A stretch of DNA of 64,000 nt from Thalassotalea fonticola (GTDB lineage: Bacteria > Pseudomonadota > Gammaproteobacteria > Enterobacterales > Alteromonadaceae). This document shows positions 43,848 to 52,771 of this stretch, piece by piece; the first letter of the stretch is position 1; each line of letters opens with the position of its first letter. A program made the translations under genes and the position numbers. Under the pieces are notes generated by a model that ran no database searches, had not been told where the DNA came from, and saw only the letters and a program-made list of their open reading frames with translations. Location of the stretch: assembly GCF_032911225.1 (NCBI RefSeq), contig NZ_CP136600.1:744001-808000 (forward strand), in the 5' to 3' direction.

Positions 43848-44603
43848 TTAGCCTTTAAGCCACTGCCAAATTAACCCTAAAGTTTCATACCAACTTGTCG
43901 TACTTTTATTTAATTGGTTCGGGTCAGGAAAGTAGGTTTGCCAACGTTTATTGCCACTAAAATCTTTTACAAAAAATCCAGTAGGTGCGGCAATTGGCTT
44001 CACACCTTGATTTTCAAAGTAAGCCATAGAGCGGGGCATATGGTTGGCATTAGTGATTAATGCAAAGTTTTTATCAATTAATAAAGGCGAAATGTAAAGC
44101 GCTTCATCTTCAGTATCTTTAGGACGAGTTTCGGTGATGATATTATTGCTATCAAACCCTAGCTCTATTGCGGCTTGTTTAACTTTTTCCGCGTTTGAGC
44201 TAACATCATAAATAGCTGCACCTGAGGTGATAATAATAGCTTCAGGGTGTAAATTTGCAATTCGTAAGCCTTCTGTTAGACGTTGTAAAGAGCAAATATT
44301 TAATTCTTGTGTTGCGGCAAGACTTGCATCACTTGTATGACTACAGCCTAATATAACGATATAATCGAGCTTCTCCGCTATAGGACTGTAAACTGGGAAT
44401 TGTTGTTCTAAATTTACAATCAACCGATTTGCAACCGGCATAGCAGAAAGCAATAGTAAGGCAAGTGTTGCTATACTGAGCAAACCTTTGGCTAGCACCG
44501 GTCGGTGTTTCAATAAAAACAAACCAATAAACAAGGTAACAATTATTATTGGTAGCGGCATAAGTAGTTCGCCAATAAGCTTTTTTAAGGTAAATAAATC
44601 CAC
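43848..44603 (-). CDS. ElyC/SanA/YdcF-family membrane protein (DUF218)
   Basis: A 251-residue inner-membrane protein. GTG 44603 is chosen as the start: it follows AAGGGATGCTGTT and gives VDLFTLKKLIGELLMPLPII, like the N-terminus of ElyC. Two helices (about residues 13-30 and 38-55) precede the DUF218 domain with LDYIVILGCSHTSDASL, IIITSGAAIYD and ETRPKDTEDEALY. ElyC-type proteins are linked to envelope and peptidoglycan-precursor (undecaprenyl phosphate) metabolism. Single gene. Confidence 0.88.
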   Translation of the reverse strand: MDLFTLKKLIGELLMPLPIIIVTLFIGLFLLKHRPVLAKGLLSIATLALLLLSAMPVANRLIVNLEQQFPVYSPIAEKLDYIVILGCSHTSDASLAATQELNICSLQRLTEGLRIANLHPEAIIITSGAAIYDVSSNAEKVKQAAIELGFDSNNIITETRPKDTEDEALYISPLLIDKNFALITNANHMPRSMAYFENQGVKPIAAPTGFFVKDFSGNKRWQTYFPDPNQLNKSTTSWYETLGLIWQWLKG

Positions 44604-44814
44604 AACAGCATCCCTTTGAAATATACTCGCACTATATCTAATCAACTCAATCAATTCCAATAAAGTGTTAGTTTTACCGATTTTTTTGTAAAAAGTAATT
44701 TAACATTAAATAAATAGACGTTTTATAAATATCGCAGTTGATTTTGTTGTTTAATTACTGTTTAATAGCGCCGTTGATTTAGAGTTATTGCTCAAAACCT
44801 AACTTTAAACAACA

Positions 44815-44978
44815 CCAGAAGAGGTTGCATTAGCCAGGTAAATAATCTTAGGAACCACATTCCAACGACGATTATTGAGGGGGACTAATGCCGAGAATGC
44901 TTATTTTAGTGGTAAATAACATTCGGTCATATAGGTTGAATCCTTGTGACTGTCACCAAAGTGGTGGAGGGCTTCTGG
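44815..44978 (+). promoter_or_regulatory. Lysine riboswitch (L box) upstream of aspartokinase
   Basis: The aptamer is closed by CCAGAAG (44815) pairing with CTTCTGG (44972-44978). Characteristic conserved words are in order: CCAGAAGAGGTTGC, AGCCAGGTAA, TGAGGGGGACTAATGCCGAG, GGTTGAATCC, and GACTGTCACCAAAGTGGTGG followed by AGGGCTTCTGG. These match the lysC leader layout of enterobacteria. Downstream, AAGAT-TTCAA-ATCTTTTT (about 44991-45010) is a small hairpin with T-run that could be the lysine-dependent terminator. Confidence 0.93.
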
Positions 44979-45080
44979 CTGAAAAATTCAAGATTTCAAA
45001 TCTTTTTCTTATCAGTCATGCTCTTCCTTATATTTTTTTGTAATGTTAAATTAGCCATTACAAGTTAGGGAGAATATCCA

Positions 45081-46433
45081 ATGTCAAATATCGCGTTAAA
45101 CGTTGCCAAGTTCGGTGGAACAAGTGTTGCTGATCACGAGGCTATGCTTCGCTGTGCCCAAATTATAAAATCTCAACCCGAAACCCGCGTTGTGGTCGTG
45201 TCTGCAAGTGCCGGCGTTACCAATCATTTGGTAACGTTATCGCAAAAGGTGTTAACCAGCGAAGAGCGAAGCACGATTATTGAAGATATCCGCGTAATTC
45301 AATATAACATTACCCAGCATTTATCAGCTGAAGCTAATTTAAATAATCAAATAGATGAAGTACTTAAATCTCTAACTGAATTAGCTAAACAGCAAGACAC
45401 ACTGCAAACAGCGAAAACTGGTGATGCTATTTTGGCTTGTGGTGAGCGTATGAGCTCTATCGTATTTGCCGAGGTATTACGCAGTATTAATGTTGCAGGT
45501 GTTGCCTTTGATGTTCGCGATGTGATGCAAACCAATAGTTTGTACGGCAAAGCCGTGGTTGATATTGAAGCACTAGCAACTAACTGTGCACAGAGTTTAA
45601 CACCTTTACTTACAAAGCAAGTGATTGTCACTCAAGGCTTTATTGGCAAAGATGGTTTAGGAAATACAACGACTTTAGGCCGTGGTGGTTCAGACTATTC
45701 AGCCGCATTAATTGCAGAAGCTATTGGCGCAACAGGCTTGTCTATATGGACGGATGTGGTCGGCATATTTACTACCGATCCTCGTATTGCCAGTTCAGCT
45801 CGAGCTATTCCTGAAATTAGTTTTGGCGAAGCGGCAGAAATGGCAACTTTCGGCGCTAAAATATTACACCCTGCAACCCTTATTCCTGCAATGCGCAGCT
45901 CCATCCCGGTTTTTGTTGGGTCAAGTCGGGAGCCTGAAGCGGGAGGCACGCAAATTATGCAAGAAGTAGCATCTAAACCGACATATCGTTCAATTGCACT
46001 TCGCCGTGAACAAACACTGGTAACAGTAAAAAGCCCGGCGATGTTACATGCAAGTGGTTTCTTGGCACAGGTGTTTGGCATTTTAGCGAAACATGAACTG
46101 AGTGTTGATTTAATTACCACCTCTGAAATCTCAGTTGCACTTACCTTTGATAACCCTACAGGGTCAACACAAGCATTGATTAATCAAGCTGTTGTTGAAG
46201 AGTTAGAACAACTTTGTGAAGTTACTGTCGAGCATGAGTTATGTTTAATCGCTATTGTGGGTAATGGTTTAGATGCATCGAGTGGTCTAGGCAGCAGTAT
46301 CTTCAATAATATCGAAGATATAAATATACGCATGATTTGTCATGGCGCAAGTTCGAATAATTTATGTTTCTTAGTGAATGAAGCTGACGGCAATAATGTA
46401 GTCGAGACGCTGCATGATAAGTTATTTGTATAA
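45081..46433 (+). CDS. lysC: Lysine-sensitive aspartokinase III
   Basis: A 450-residue kinase that phosphorylates aspartate in the first step of lysine, threonine and methionine synthesis. The N-terminal motif is VAKFGGTSVADHEAML, with TLGRGGSDYSAALIAEA and WTDVVGIFTTDPRI in the catalytic domain. Two ACT domains at the C-terminus (TLVTVKSPAMLHASGFLAQV, LCLIAIVGNGLDASSGLGSS) give lysine feedback. Mono-functional with no homoserine dehydrogenase domain. The lysine riboswitch just upstream adds genetic control, so enzyme and transcript both respond to lysine. Confidence 0.96.
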   Translation: MSNIALNVAKFGGTSVADHEAMLRCAQIIKSQPETRVVVVSASAGVTNHLVTLSQKVLTSEERSTIIEDIRVIQYNITQHLSAEANLNNQIDEVLKSLTELAKQQDTLQTAKTGDAILACGERMSSIVFAEVLRSINVAGVAFDVRDVMQTNSLYGKAVVDIEALATNCAQSLTPLLTKQVIVTQGFIGKDGLGNTTTLGRGGSDYSAALIAEAIGATGLSIWTDVVGIFTTDPRIASSARAIPEISFGEAAEMATFGAKILHPATLIPAMRSSIPVFVGSSREPEAGGTQIMQEVASKPTYRSIALRREQTLVTVKSPAMLHASGFLAQVFGILAKHELSVDLITTSEISVALTFDNPTGSTQALINQAVVEELEQLCEVTVEHELCLIAIVGNGLDASSGLGSSIFNNIEDINIRMICHGASSNNLCFLVNEADGNNVVETLHDKLFV

Positions 46434-46513
46434 GTTCGTGAAACGAGAAACGATATTTTCGATGAGAGTTCAGTTTAAAACCTAATTGCAGAAGTTAAGT
46501 CGTCCATGAATTT

Positions 46514-46546
46514 AAAAAGCCAATATCTATCGATATTGGCTTTTTT
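46514..46546 (+). terminator. Rho-independent terminator after lysC
   Basis: AAAAAGCCAATATC-TATC-GATATTGGCTTTTT forms a 14-bp perfect stem with flanking A and T runs. It can serve lysC and the convergent HlyD-type gene. Confidence 0.92.
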
Positions 46547-46569
46547 ATTTTTAATATAAATTGCTTTGG

Positions 46570-47718
46570 TTATTTGATTGGGTAAACATATTTAAGCCAG
46601 GCCATCATTCTAAGTAAAATTTTACGTACCATAGACACGTGTAGGATGTCGTGTTTATGATTGATCACTACTGCTTGTCCTTGTACGCCTAATGGCAGGT
46701 TATAGTCGGATAAATCTTCATCAAGTTCAATGATGCCAATAACAAAGCCACCTTTACTGATCACACTGGCCGGTATTAGCGTGCCAAACGCTTGAATTTG
46801 ACCTTCTGCCATCGCCGGTAATATTGAAACGAACTTACCTGTAAACACTTTACCTGGCACAGCATCGAGAATGACTTCAGCGGCTAAGCCATCTTCTAAA
46901 CGGCGCAAAGAGTTTTGAAAGAACAATGCGGCTATCTTACGCTTTTCTGTTGGAATAAAACTCATTACCGGAGCTAGCGGTAAAGATGTCGCTCGTGTAC
47001 CGGGCCTAATGCCTACTTGAGTCGGCATACCATCAACGGGTGCTTTTATAAACGTTCGATCATAATCTAATTGCGCTTTATCTCTAACTGCTTGAAGCTG
47101 TGCTACTTGTGTATTTTCACCAAGAATTTTGGATTCAGTTACCAAGCGTAAACGACGTTCTTCAGATTTAGCTGTGGTTAATGTCGCTTCTGCAGATAAG
47201 TAGAAATTAAGTTTATTATCTAGTTCTTGTTGTGTAAAAGGTGAATTCACGCCTGCTTTTTCATGGCCATCTTTAACCCTGTCATAACTAGCTTTAGTTC
47301 TATCTCTTTCAGCTTGTGCTTTTTTAACTTGTGAAATAGCGGCAACAAGTGATTCATCTTTTTGTAAAACCGCATTTTTCGATTCTGCCAGGGCTGCTTC
47401 AGCTTGCTTTAAAGCTATCGTCTGTTGAGTATTTTCAAGGGTGAATAACACCGTGCCTTTTTTTACTTCAACATTAGGTACTACTTCTACCGTAGCCACG
47501 GTTCCGGTAACTTGCGGAACAATAGGAATGGTGACAAATATCTCTTTCGCATATTTAGCATAAGGATGGTTGTAATTCATTATTAATAACAGCGCAGAGA
47601 GAATGGCTATCCCGCCTAGAACAGCCGTTGGTACTGTCCATTTATTAAGCGGCAATTTAAATATTTTGAATATGGCAATACAAATAGCGGTATAGGTTAA
47701 GATGATAATTAAGTCCAT
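46570..47718 (-). CDS. HlyD-family membrane fusion protein (YiaV-like)
   Basis: A 382-residue periplasmic adaptor anchored by N-terminal helices (MDLIIILTYTAICIAIFKIF and WTVPTAVLGGIAILSALLLI). The barrel-sandwich halves are VPQVTGTVATVEVVPNVEVK, KGTVLFTLENTQQ and later DYDRTFIKAPVDGMPTQVGI. A long coiled coil (about residues 110-210, Lys/Glu/Ala-rich) lies between them. Its ATG comes one base after the DUF3302 stop, the YiaW-YiaV pairing of Escherichia coli. No transporter gene is adjacent. Role probably in envelope maintenance. Confidence 0.9.
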   Translation of the reverse strand: MDLIIILTYTAICIAIFKIFKLPLNKWTVPTAVLGGIAILSALLLIMNYNHPYAKYAKEIFVTIPIVPQVTGTVATVEVVPNVEVKKGTVLFTLENTQQTIALKQAEAALAESKNAVLQKDESLVAAISQVKKAQAERDRTKASYDRVKDGHEKAGVNSPFTQQELDNKLNFYLSAEATLTTAKSEERRLRLVTESKILGENTQVAQLQAVRDKAQLDYDRTFIKAPVDGMPTQVGIRPGTRATSLPLAPVMSFIPTEKRKIAALFFQNSLRRLEDGLAAEVILDAVPGKVFTGKFVSILPAMAEGQIQAFGTLIPASVISKGGFVIGIIELDEDLSDYNLPLGVQGQAVVINHKHDILHVSMVRKILLRMMAWLKYVYPIK

Positions 47719-47719
47719 T

Positions 47720-48046
47720 TTAGCCTTCCTTATTTATTTGTTGTTTTAGATTAGAAACTTCTTCTTTTAATGAGGAAAGTTGTTTGCTTAAATTATCAAT
47801 GTCATCTGAAGAATCAACATTTTTCACATGTAATTGGGTTTTATTTAAGCTTGCCCAAATCCATAAAAATGGCCAAATTGCGCCTAATGTAAACAAGCTT
47901 ATCCAACCAGCTACGTGAATGGCTTCTTTTTGCGGGTGATTGCGATGTACCGCTATTTCATAAGGAATATCATGAATAACAATAATCCCATAGAAAAGAA
48001 AGATAATGACAAAAAAGACGAGAAATAGTGCAAAGTACTCGAGCAT
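47720..48046 (-). CDS. DUF3302 inner-membrane protein (YiaW-like)
   Basis: A 108-residue protein with two helices: MLEYFALFLVFFVIIFLFYG and AGWISLFTLGAIWPFLWIWA. A soluble C-terminal coiled coil (LSKQLSSLKEEVSNLKQQIN) follows. The IVIHDIPYEIAVHRNHPQKE loop is the family signature. It starts behind TTAGGAACTTACCT and is translationally coupled to the HlyD-type gene. Function unknown beyond being its partner. Confidence 0.9.
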   Translation of the reverse strand: MLEYFALFLVFFVIIFLFYGIIVIHDIPYEIAVHRNHPQKEAIHVAGWISLFTLGAIWPFLWIWASLNKTQLHVKNVDSSDDIDNLSKQLSSLKEEVSNLKQQINKEG

Positions 48047-48220
48047 AGGTAAGTTCCTAAATTAACTAATAATTTTATTAATTTAAGCCTAGTATGCCTG
48101 AGTAGAAATAGCCAAAAGTATTACTCAAAATTTACAAGCAGTGGCGTATATCAGTGGGTTAAATAACACTGTATTGAAGACAACAATATAAGGTTAACTT
48201 TTGAATATTAATCGTGCTGT

Positions 48221-48706
48221 TCAATATGAAAGCAACTCTTTTACATGGTTTTCTATTTTTTCAGGCTTATCAATGCTACCAAAACGCTTTATTACTTTAC
48301 CTTCGCGATTTATTAAAAACTTGGTGAAATTCCATTTGATAGTTTTGCTACCCAATATACCTTTAGCCTGATCTGTGAGGTAGTTATATAGTGGATCAGC
48401 GTTTTCGCCATTTACCTCTATTTTGGCGAATAAATCAAAACTAATATTAAAGTTTAAATCACAAAAATCTTTTATCTCATTATCATCGCCTTGTTCTTGC
48501 TTACCAAATTGATTACAAGGAAAGGCTAAAACTTCAAAGCCCTGGTCTTGGTATTTTTTATAAAGTTCTTCGATGCCGGCGTATTGTGGGGTAAAGCCAC
48601 AAGCGCTGGCGGTATTAACTATGAGTAGTACTTTATTTTGATAGTTTAATAATGGAATGATCTCGCCAACATTATTAAGCACTGAAAAATCATATAAATT
48701 TGTCAT
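48221..48706 (-). CDS. Glutathione peroxidase family protein (Cys type)
   Basis: A 161-residue thioredoxin-fold peroxidase. MTNLYDFSVLNNVGEIIPLL starts at ATG 48706. The peroxidatic Cys is in VNTASACGFTPQYAGIEELY; AFPCNQFGKQEQGDDNEI holds the conserved Gln and resolving-Cys region, and KWNFTKFLINREGKVIKRF the Trp-Asn. It is a Cys homologue (no Sec) and so probably works as a thioredoxin-dependent lipid/organic peroxidase like BtuE. Single gene, divergent from the dehydrogenase at 48786. Confidence 0.93.
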   Translation of the reverse strand: MTNLYDFSVLNNVGEIIPLLNYQNKVLLIVNTASACGFTPQYAGIEELYKKYQDQGFEVLAFPCNQFGKQEQGDDNEIKDFCDLNFNISFDLFAKIEVNGENADPLYNYLTDQAKGILGSKTIKWNFTKFLINREGKVIKRFGSIDKPEKIENHVKELLSY

Positions 48707-48785
48707 CAATTTGCCTGTATAAGTCTTTTTATTTTAGATCTATAACATTACACTAACATCATTAAGTAACTAATCGAGAATTAAT

Positions 48786-49655
48786 ATGAAAAACGTTGCC
48801 TTTATCGGGTTAGGAGTTATGGGCTATCCCATGGCTGGCCATTTGGCCAAAGCAGGTTACCAAGTTACGGTTTATAACCGCACTACGGCTAAAGCTATAC
48901 AGTGGGCACACGATTTTGAAAACTCGTTTGCTAAAACGCCTAAAGAAGCCGTAGAAGGTGCCGATATAGTATTTGCTTGTGTTGGTAATGACGATGACGT
49001 TCGGCAAGTGTCTTATGGCGATGATGGTCTTTTTGCTGGCCTTAAAACGGGCGCAATCTTTGTTGATCATACTACAGCTTCTGCTGAGTTAGCCCGTGAA
49101 CTAAATGATGTCGCGACAAAGCAAGGTAACTACTTTATTGATGCGCCTGTGTCTGGTGGCCAGGCAGGTGCTGAAAACGGCCAGCTTACGGTGATGTGTG
49201 GCGGTGATGAAACGATATTTTCCCAAGTTCAGTCAGTAATGGATGCCTACGCTAAGTTTAGTCAGCTGATGGGACCTGTGGGCAAAGGCCAAATTGCTAA
49301 AATGGCCAATCAAATTTGTATTGCCGGTCTTGTACAAGGGTTAAGTGAAGCATTTAACTTTGCTGAAAGGGCCGGACTTGATGCTGATAAATTGGTCGAA
49401 ACCATTTCTAAAGGTGCTGCTGGTTCATGGCAGATGGAAAACCGATATAAAACCATGTTCGCCGGCGAATATGACTTTGGTTTTGCTGTTGACTGGATGC
49501 GTAAAGATTTAGCTATAGCGTTTTCTGAAGCTGATAAGTATGGTGCTGAATTGCCTGTGACCAAAATGGTTGATGGTTTTTATGAGCAAGTGCAACAGCA
49601 GGGTGGTAGTAGGTATGACACATCTAGCTTAATTTCATTGCTTAAAGATAAATAA
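48786..49655 (+). CDS. NAD(P)-dependent beta-hydroxyacid dehydrogenase (3-hydroxyisobutyrate dehydrogenase-like)
   Basis: A 289-residue oxidoreductase. It starts MKNVAFIGLGVMGYPMAGHL (Rossmann GxGxMG), then VTVYNRT, VFACVGNDDDVRQV, FVDHTTASAELAREL and FIDAPVSGGQAGAENGQLTV (the substrate-binding GGxxGAxxG). The catalytic Lys is in GKGQIAKMANQICIAG. The C-terminal helical domain ends SSLISLLKDK. The family covers 3-hydroxyisobutyrate, tartronate semialdehyde and succinic semialdehyde reductases; the exact substrate cannot be fixed here. A clear terminator follows. Confidence 0.92.
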   Translation: MKNVAFIGLGVMGYPMAGHLAKAGYQVTVYNRTTAKAIQWAHDFENSFAKTPKEAVEGADIVFACVGNDDDVRQVSYGDDGLFAGLKTGAIFVDHTTASAELARELNDVATKQGNYFIDAPVSGGQAGAENGQLTVMCGGDETIFSQVQSVMDAYAKFSQLMGPVGKGQIAKMANQICIAGLVQGLSEAFNFAERAGLDADKLVETISKGAAGSWQMENRYKTMFAGEYDFGFAVDWMRKDLAIAFSEADKYGAELPVTKMVDGFYEQVQQQGGSRYDTSSLISLLKDK

Positions 49656-49682
49656 GCTTATTTATTTCACCCTTTAAAACAA

Positions 49683-49713
49683 CAAAGCCACTTAATAAAA
49701 GTGGCTTTGATTT
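49683..49713 (+). terminator. Rho-independent terminator after the dehydrogenase
   Basis: CAAAGCCACTT and AAGTGGCTTTG pair perfectly with a 5-base loop, followed by ATTTT. It lies between convergent genes. Confidence 0.85.
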
Positions 49714-49735
49714 TAAAAAGTCATTACTTATAACT

Positions 49736-50707
49736 CTACTTGGTAAAACTTAGCTCATTATTACCTTTTTCTACCGATAGTAACTGTAAATTAGTAAAAA
49801 CCATATCGTTTGGTGCATCTGGTATATCATCTGAACAGGTTAACGCTAAAGTATGATCACCTGCCGCCACAAAACCAATTTCATAACTACCGTCAGATTG
49901 AACCTCGGTTTTTACTTGCGTCGATGCTAAAGGCTCTATGCCTTCACCTATGTACAAACCTTGTTCGTTATAATGCATATCACCTAATAGAGCCGCATCT
50001 GATTCACTCCCTGTGTATAAGTAGACAAATGTAGGAGTTAAAATTCCGCCTTCATCTTTACATAAAAGAGATTCAGCTACAGTGCCTGCAATGTGCCCGG
50101 CTTCGTTGTTATCAATTAAACGAACACCATTGGGTTTTAAGTGCCAAGCAGCACCTTCTTTATTTGGAATGTTCATACTTTTACGTAAATCAAACTCAAG
50201 AGTGAAGTTCGCATCGCCACCTTGAGTAACGGTGAATTTACTAAATTTCAGTTCTTGTGACGGAACTTCAATAAGTACTTTTTCATCTATACCATCACCA
50301 TCTTCATCGGTCATTACATATGAACCACTATAATCAGGTACAGCAACACGCATTTGGTATTCACCTGGTTCAATATCAATAGTTTCGGATATTTCAATTG
50401 AAGTAGAGCCTTGTGCATCAAGAAGATTAATAGCAAGGTTTTCTGTAATTGGCATTTCATCTTGGTCTAAGCATTCATCTAAACCAACATCATTTGGTTT
50501 TAATGGTAAAACTGTTTCTACCCCTTCATTTTTTAGTGTTATTTCACTGAAACACACAACAACTTTAGAGGCATTATCAACAGGAGCATCTGACACACTT
50601 AAATTAAAAGCAACAGGGTCATTGTTTGATGAGTCATCATCACAGGCGATTAGAAAGAAAGAAGAAGATATTATTAGTGCTAAAGCTGATTTATTAAATT
50701 TATTCAA
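49736..50707 (-). CDS. DUF4382-domain lipoprotein
   Basis: A 323-residue secreted lipoprotein starting at TTG 50707 behind AGGAATCATCATT: NKFNKSALALIISSSFFLIA then CDDDSSN, with lipobox-like FLIAC and an acidic +2 region. The DUF4382 domain covers about residues 32-190: FNLSVSDAPVDNASKVVVCF, SEITLKNEG and ITENLAINLLDAQGSTSIEI. The carboxypeptidase-regulatory-like beta sandwich is suggested at the C-terminus (GHIAGTVAESLLCKD). Aspartates at positions +2 to +4 hint at inner-membrane retention by enterobacterial rules, which may not hold here. Function unknown. Confidence 0.85.
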   Translation of the reverse strand: MNKFNKSALALIISSSFFLIACDDDSSNNDPVAFNLSVSDAPVDNASKVVVCFSEITLKNEGVETVLPLKPNDVGLDECLDQDEMPITENLAINLLDAQGSTSIEISETIDIEPGEYQMRVAVPDYSGSYVMTDEDGDGIDEKVLIEVPSQELKFSKFTVTQGGDANFTLEFDLRKSMNIPNKEGAAWHLKPNGVRLIDNNEAGHIAGTVAESLLCKDEGGILTPTFVYLYTGSESDAALLGDMHYNEQGLYIGEGIEPLASTQVKTEVQSDGSYEIGFVAAGDHTLALTCSDDIPDAPNDMVFTNLQLLSVEKGNNELSFTK

Positions 50708-50818
50708 AATGATGATTCCTGTTTATGTAATGAACATTCATAACTGACATAATGATACATGGTTTGTAAAAATAAGTTGATAAAGGTTTGTGGGGTTACT
50801 GTTATAAATCGTAATAAC

Positions 50819-50833
50819 GCCTAAAAATTAGGC
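50819..50833 (-). terminator. Short hairpin after sbcB
   Basis: GCCTAA-AAA-TTAGGC lies 37 bases past the sbcB stop. It is a candidate terminator with only a weak T-run on the minus strand. Confidence 0.4.
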
Positions 50834-50869
50834 GCCTATGTTGTTAATAAGTTTATGTGGTGTTAATTG

Positions 50870-52306
50870 TTAACCCTGCACGTAGTCATACAATGCTTTT
50901 AACACCGACATTTTCTGTTTGTCTTCCTCATACTGATGAGCAAAATTTTCAATTTCAATCATATATTCATCAATTGTTAAGCCATTAGCATTACTGGTTA
51001 GTTTGTCTTGGCAGTATTGTTGCCATTTCTGTTGTTCTTCTACTGACAAGGTCATTGGATAGTTTCGCGCTCTGTATCTAAACAGTAGAGTATCTAATCT
51101 CGGATCGCTAAAATTAAATGGGTAGGTAGCAAGTTGCTCAGGTGGTAACTTTTTCAGCATATCCATTTTATCTTTATCTGCATAACTAAAGAAACCGCCG
51201 CTATACAATGCATGCTCAGCATCATCTTTAGACTCGCCGTAATCTTTGCTAAATACCAATGCTAACTTATCTTTAACCGCTTCTGCATTTTCTTTTAAAA
51301 TTTTCCAATTTTTTAAGCATTGCTCACGATCTATACCAATTAGCGCTGCTCGTTCTGGTGTTAGTGTTTTAGCCGGCGCTACAATAGGGCACTTGTTAAT
51401 GTGCACTTGTTTAACCGGAATTGGTAATTGACCTAATTCTTTTAGTTCATCATGCCGAGTATATAAACGCTCTTTTATGGTGTCACTATCAAGTTCTAAT
51501 ATCGGCGAAATATCTTTTGATAAATCAATACAGCTGATGGCATTTTTATTCGTCGGATCGACATCCATTGGCATATACCAACTGGTATTACGTTGCTCGG
51601 GACTAATTTTTGATGAGGTGTGTAAAAATGGCGTCATCTCAAATAAATTGATATGTTTGGTTACTTCCTGTTTGCTGCGAATGTTAAACACAAAATTGTA
51701 TAGTTTAGGTTGTTTTTCTTTGATTAATTTAGCTAAGGCAATTGTTGCATAAACATCACTCATAGCATCATGAGCCGCTTCATGACTAATACCATTTTCA
51801 GCAGTTAATAGCTCTAACCTGAAGCTTACGCGGCCTTCATCATTAACTGGCCAATTAATACCTTCAGGAGCTAATGCATAGCACAAACGCGCCATATCAA
51901 TAATATCCCAACGGCTATTACCATTTTTATATTCACGCTCGTAAGGATCATAAAAGTTACGGTAAAATAAATATCGACTTACTTCATCATCAAAGCGCAC
52001 TGAGTTATAACCCGCAACACAAGTATTTGGTACTGAAAATAAACTGTGAATGCGTGCCGCAAATTCAGCTTCAGTTAGCCCTTCACGTTGAGTTTTTTGT
52101 GGGGTAATCCCCGTAACTAATGCCGCGCCTGGATTTGGTAAGTAATCAACGGCTGGCTGACAGTAAAACATTTCAGGCTCGCCAATAATGTTTAAATCAA
52201 GGTCTGTTCTAATGCCTGCAAACTGTGAAGGTTTATCAAGTTTTGGAGATACACCCCAAGTTTCATAATCGTGCCAGAAGATACTTGCGGTTTCGTTATT
52301 ATTCAT
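50870..52306 (-). CDS. sbcB: Exodeoxyribonuclease I
   Basis: A 478-residue 3'-5' single-strand DNA exonuclease used in recombination and mismatch repair. The DnaQ-like domain begins SIFWHDYETWGVSPKLDKPS (Exo I motif DYET), with GYNSVRFDDEVSRYLFYRNF (Exo II) and HEAAHDAMSDVYATIALAKL (Exo III). The SH3-like and C-terminal helical extensions follow (GFFSYADKDKMDML, DPRLDTLLFRYRARNYP). The length and order match Escherichia coli ExoI. Monocistronic. Confidence 0.96.
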   Translation of the reverse strand: MNNNETASIFWHDYETWGVSPKLDKPSQFAGIRTDLDLNIIGEPEMFYCQPAVDYLPNPGAALVTGITPQKTQREGLTEAEFAARIHSLFSVPNTCVAGYNSVRFDDEVSRYLFYRNFYDPYEREYKNGNSRWDIIDMARLCYALAPEGINWPVNDEGRVSFRLELLTAENGISHEAAHDAMSDVYATIALAKLIKEKQPKLYNFVFNIRSKQEVTKHINLFEMTPFLHTSSKISPEQRNTSWYMPMDVDPTNKNAISCIDLSKDISPILELDSDTIKERLYTRHDELKELGQLPIPVKQVHINKCPIVAPAKTLTPERAALIGIDREQCLKNWKILKENAEAVKDKLALVFSKDYGESKDDAEHALYSGGFFSYADKDKMDMLKKLPPEQLATYPFNFSDPRLDTLLFRYRARNYPMTLSVEEQQKWQQYCQDKLTSNANGLTIDEYMIEIENFAHQYEEDKQKMSVLKALYDYVQG

Positions 52307-52459
52307 CTGAGTCCGTATTTGTTTTTTTTATCGAAAATCAACGCTTAATTATCGCTTTAGATGCAAAGGTAAGCAACAAAGAATTAAGTTTGATCGAAAC
52401 TCTGGTATAAAATTAACTTAAGCAAGAATTAAAGTAAGTGAATAAAGGCTGTATCTAGA

Positions 52460-52771
52460 TCAAGATTTAGACTGAAGATTGTCCATTAAATCAGAGCACT
52501 TATTTTTTTTACCCTGATTCACTAGATTAAGCACCCGATTAAATATCGATAGCTCCATTTTTTCCAGGGGTTGTTGCCACAGCCATAACATAGATGCCAG
52601 GGTGAAAAATATATCCGAAGAGCTCATTGTGGTGTTTAAAAAACCGATAACGATTAACAAGGTGATGGTTATTTTCATTAGTGTTCTAATACGTGCAAAG
52701 ATTACTTGTTGGTCAATATCAAACCGCATTCTGGATGTGTCTGATTTTTCATCTTTTGTTAGAACATTCAT
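52460..52771 (-). CDS. Small membrane protein, hypothetical
   Basis: A 103-residue protein. ATG 52771 sits seven bases after AGAGG and gives MNVLTKDEKSDTSRMRFDID; the frame continues 34 codons upstream to another ATG without a ribosome site. Two hydrophobic stretches (TLMKITITLLIVIGFLNTTM and SSDIFFTLASMLWLWQQPLE) suggest two helices, followed by a basic Asn-rich tail. No family recognised. Confidence 0.6.
   Translation of the reverse strand: MNVLTKDEKSDTSRMRFDIDQQVIFARIRTLMKITITLLIVIGFLNTTMSSSDIFFTLASMLWLWQQPLEKMELSIFNRVLNLVNQGKKNKCSDLMDNLQSKS

Noticed and set aside
45695..46120. A 141-codon antisense frame within lysC
   Set aside because: A shadow of the well-supported aspartokinase frame.
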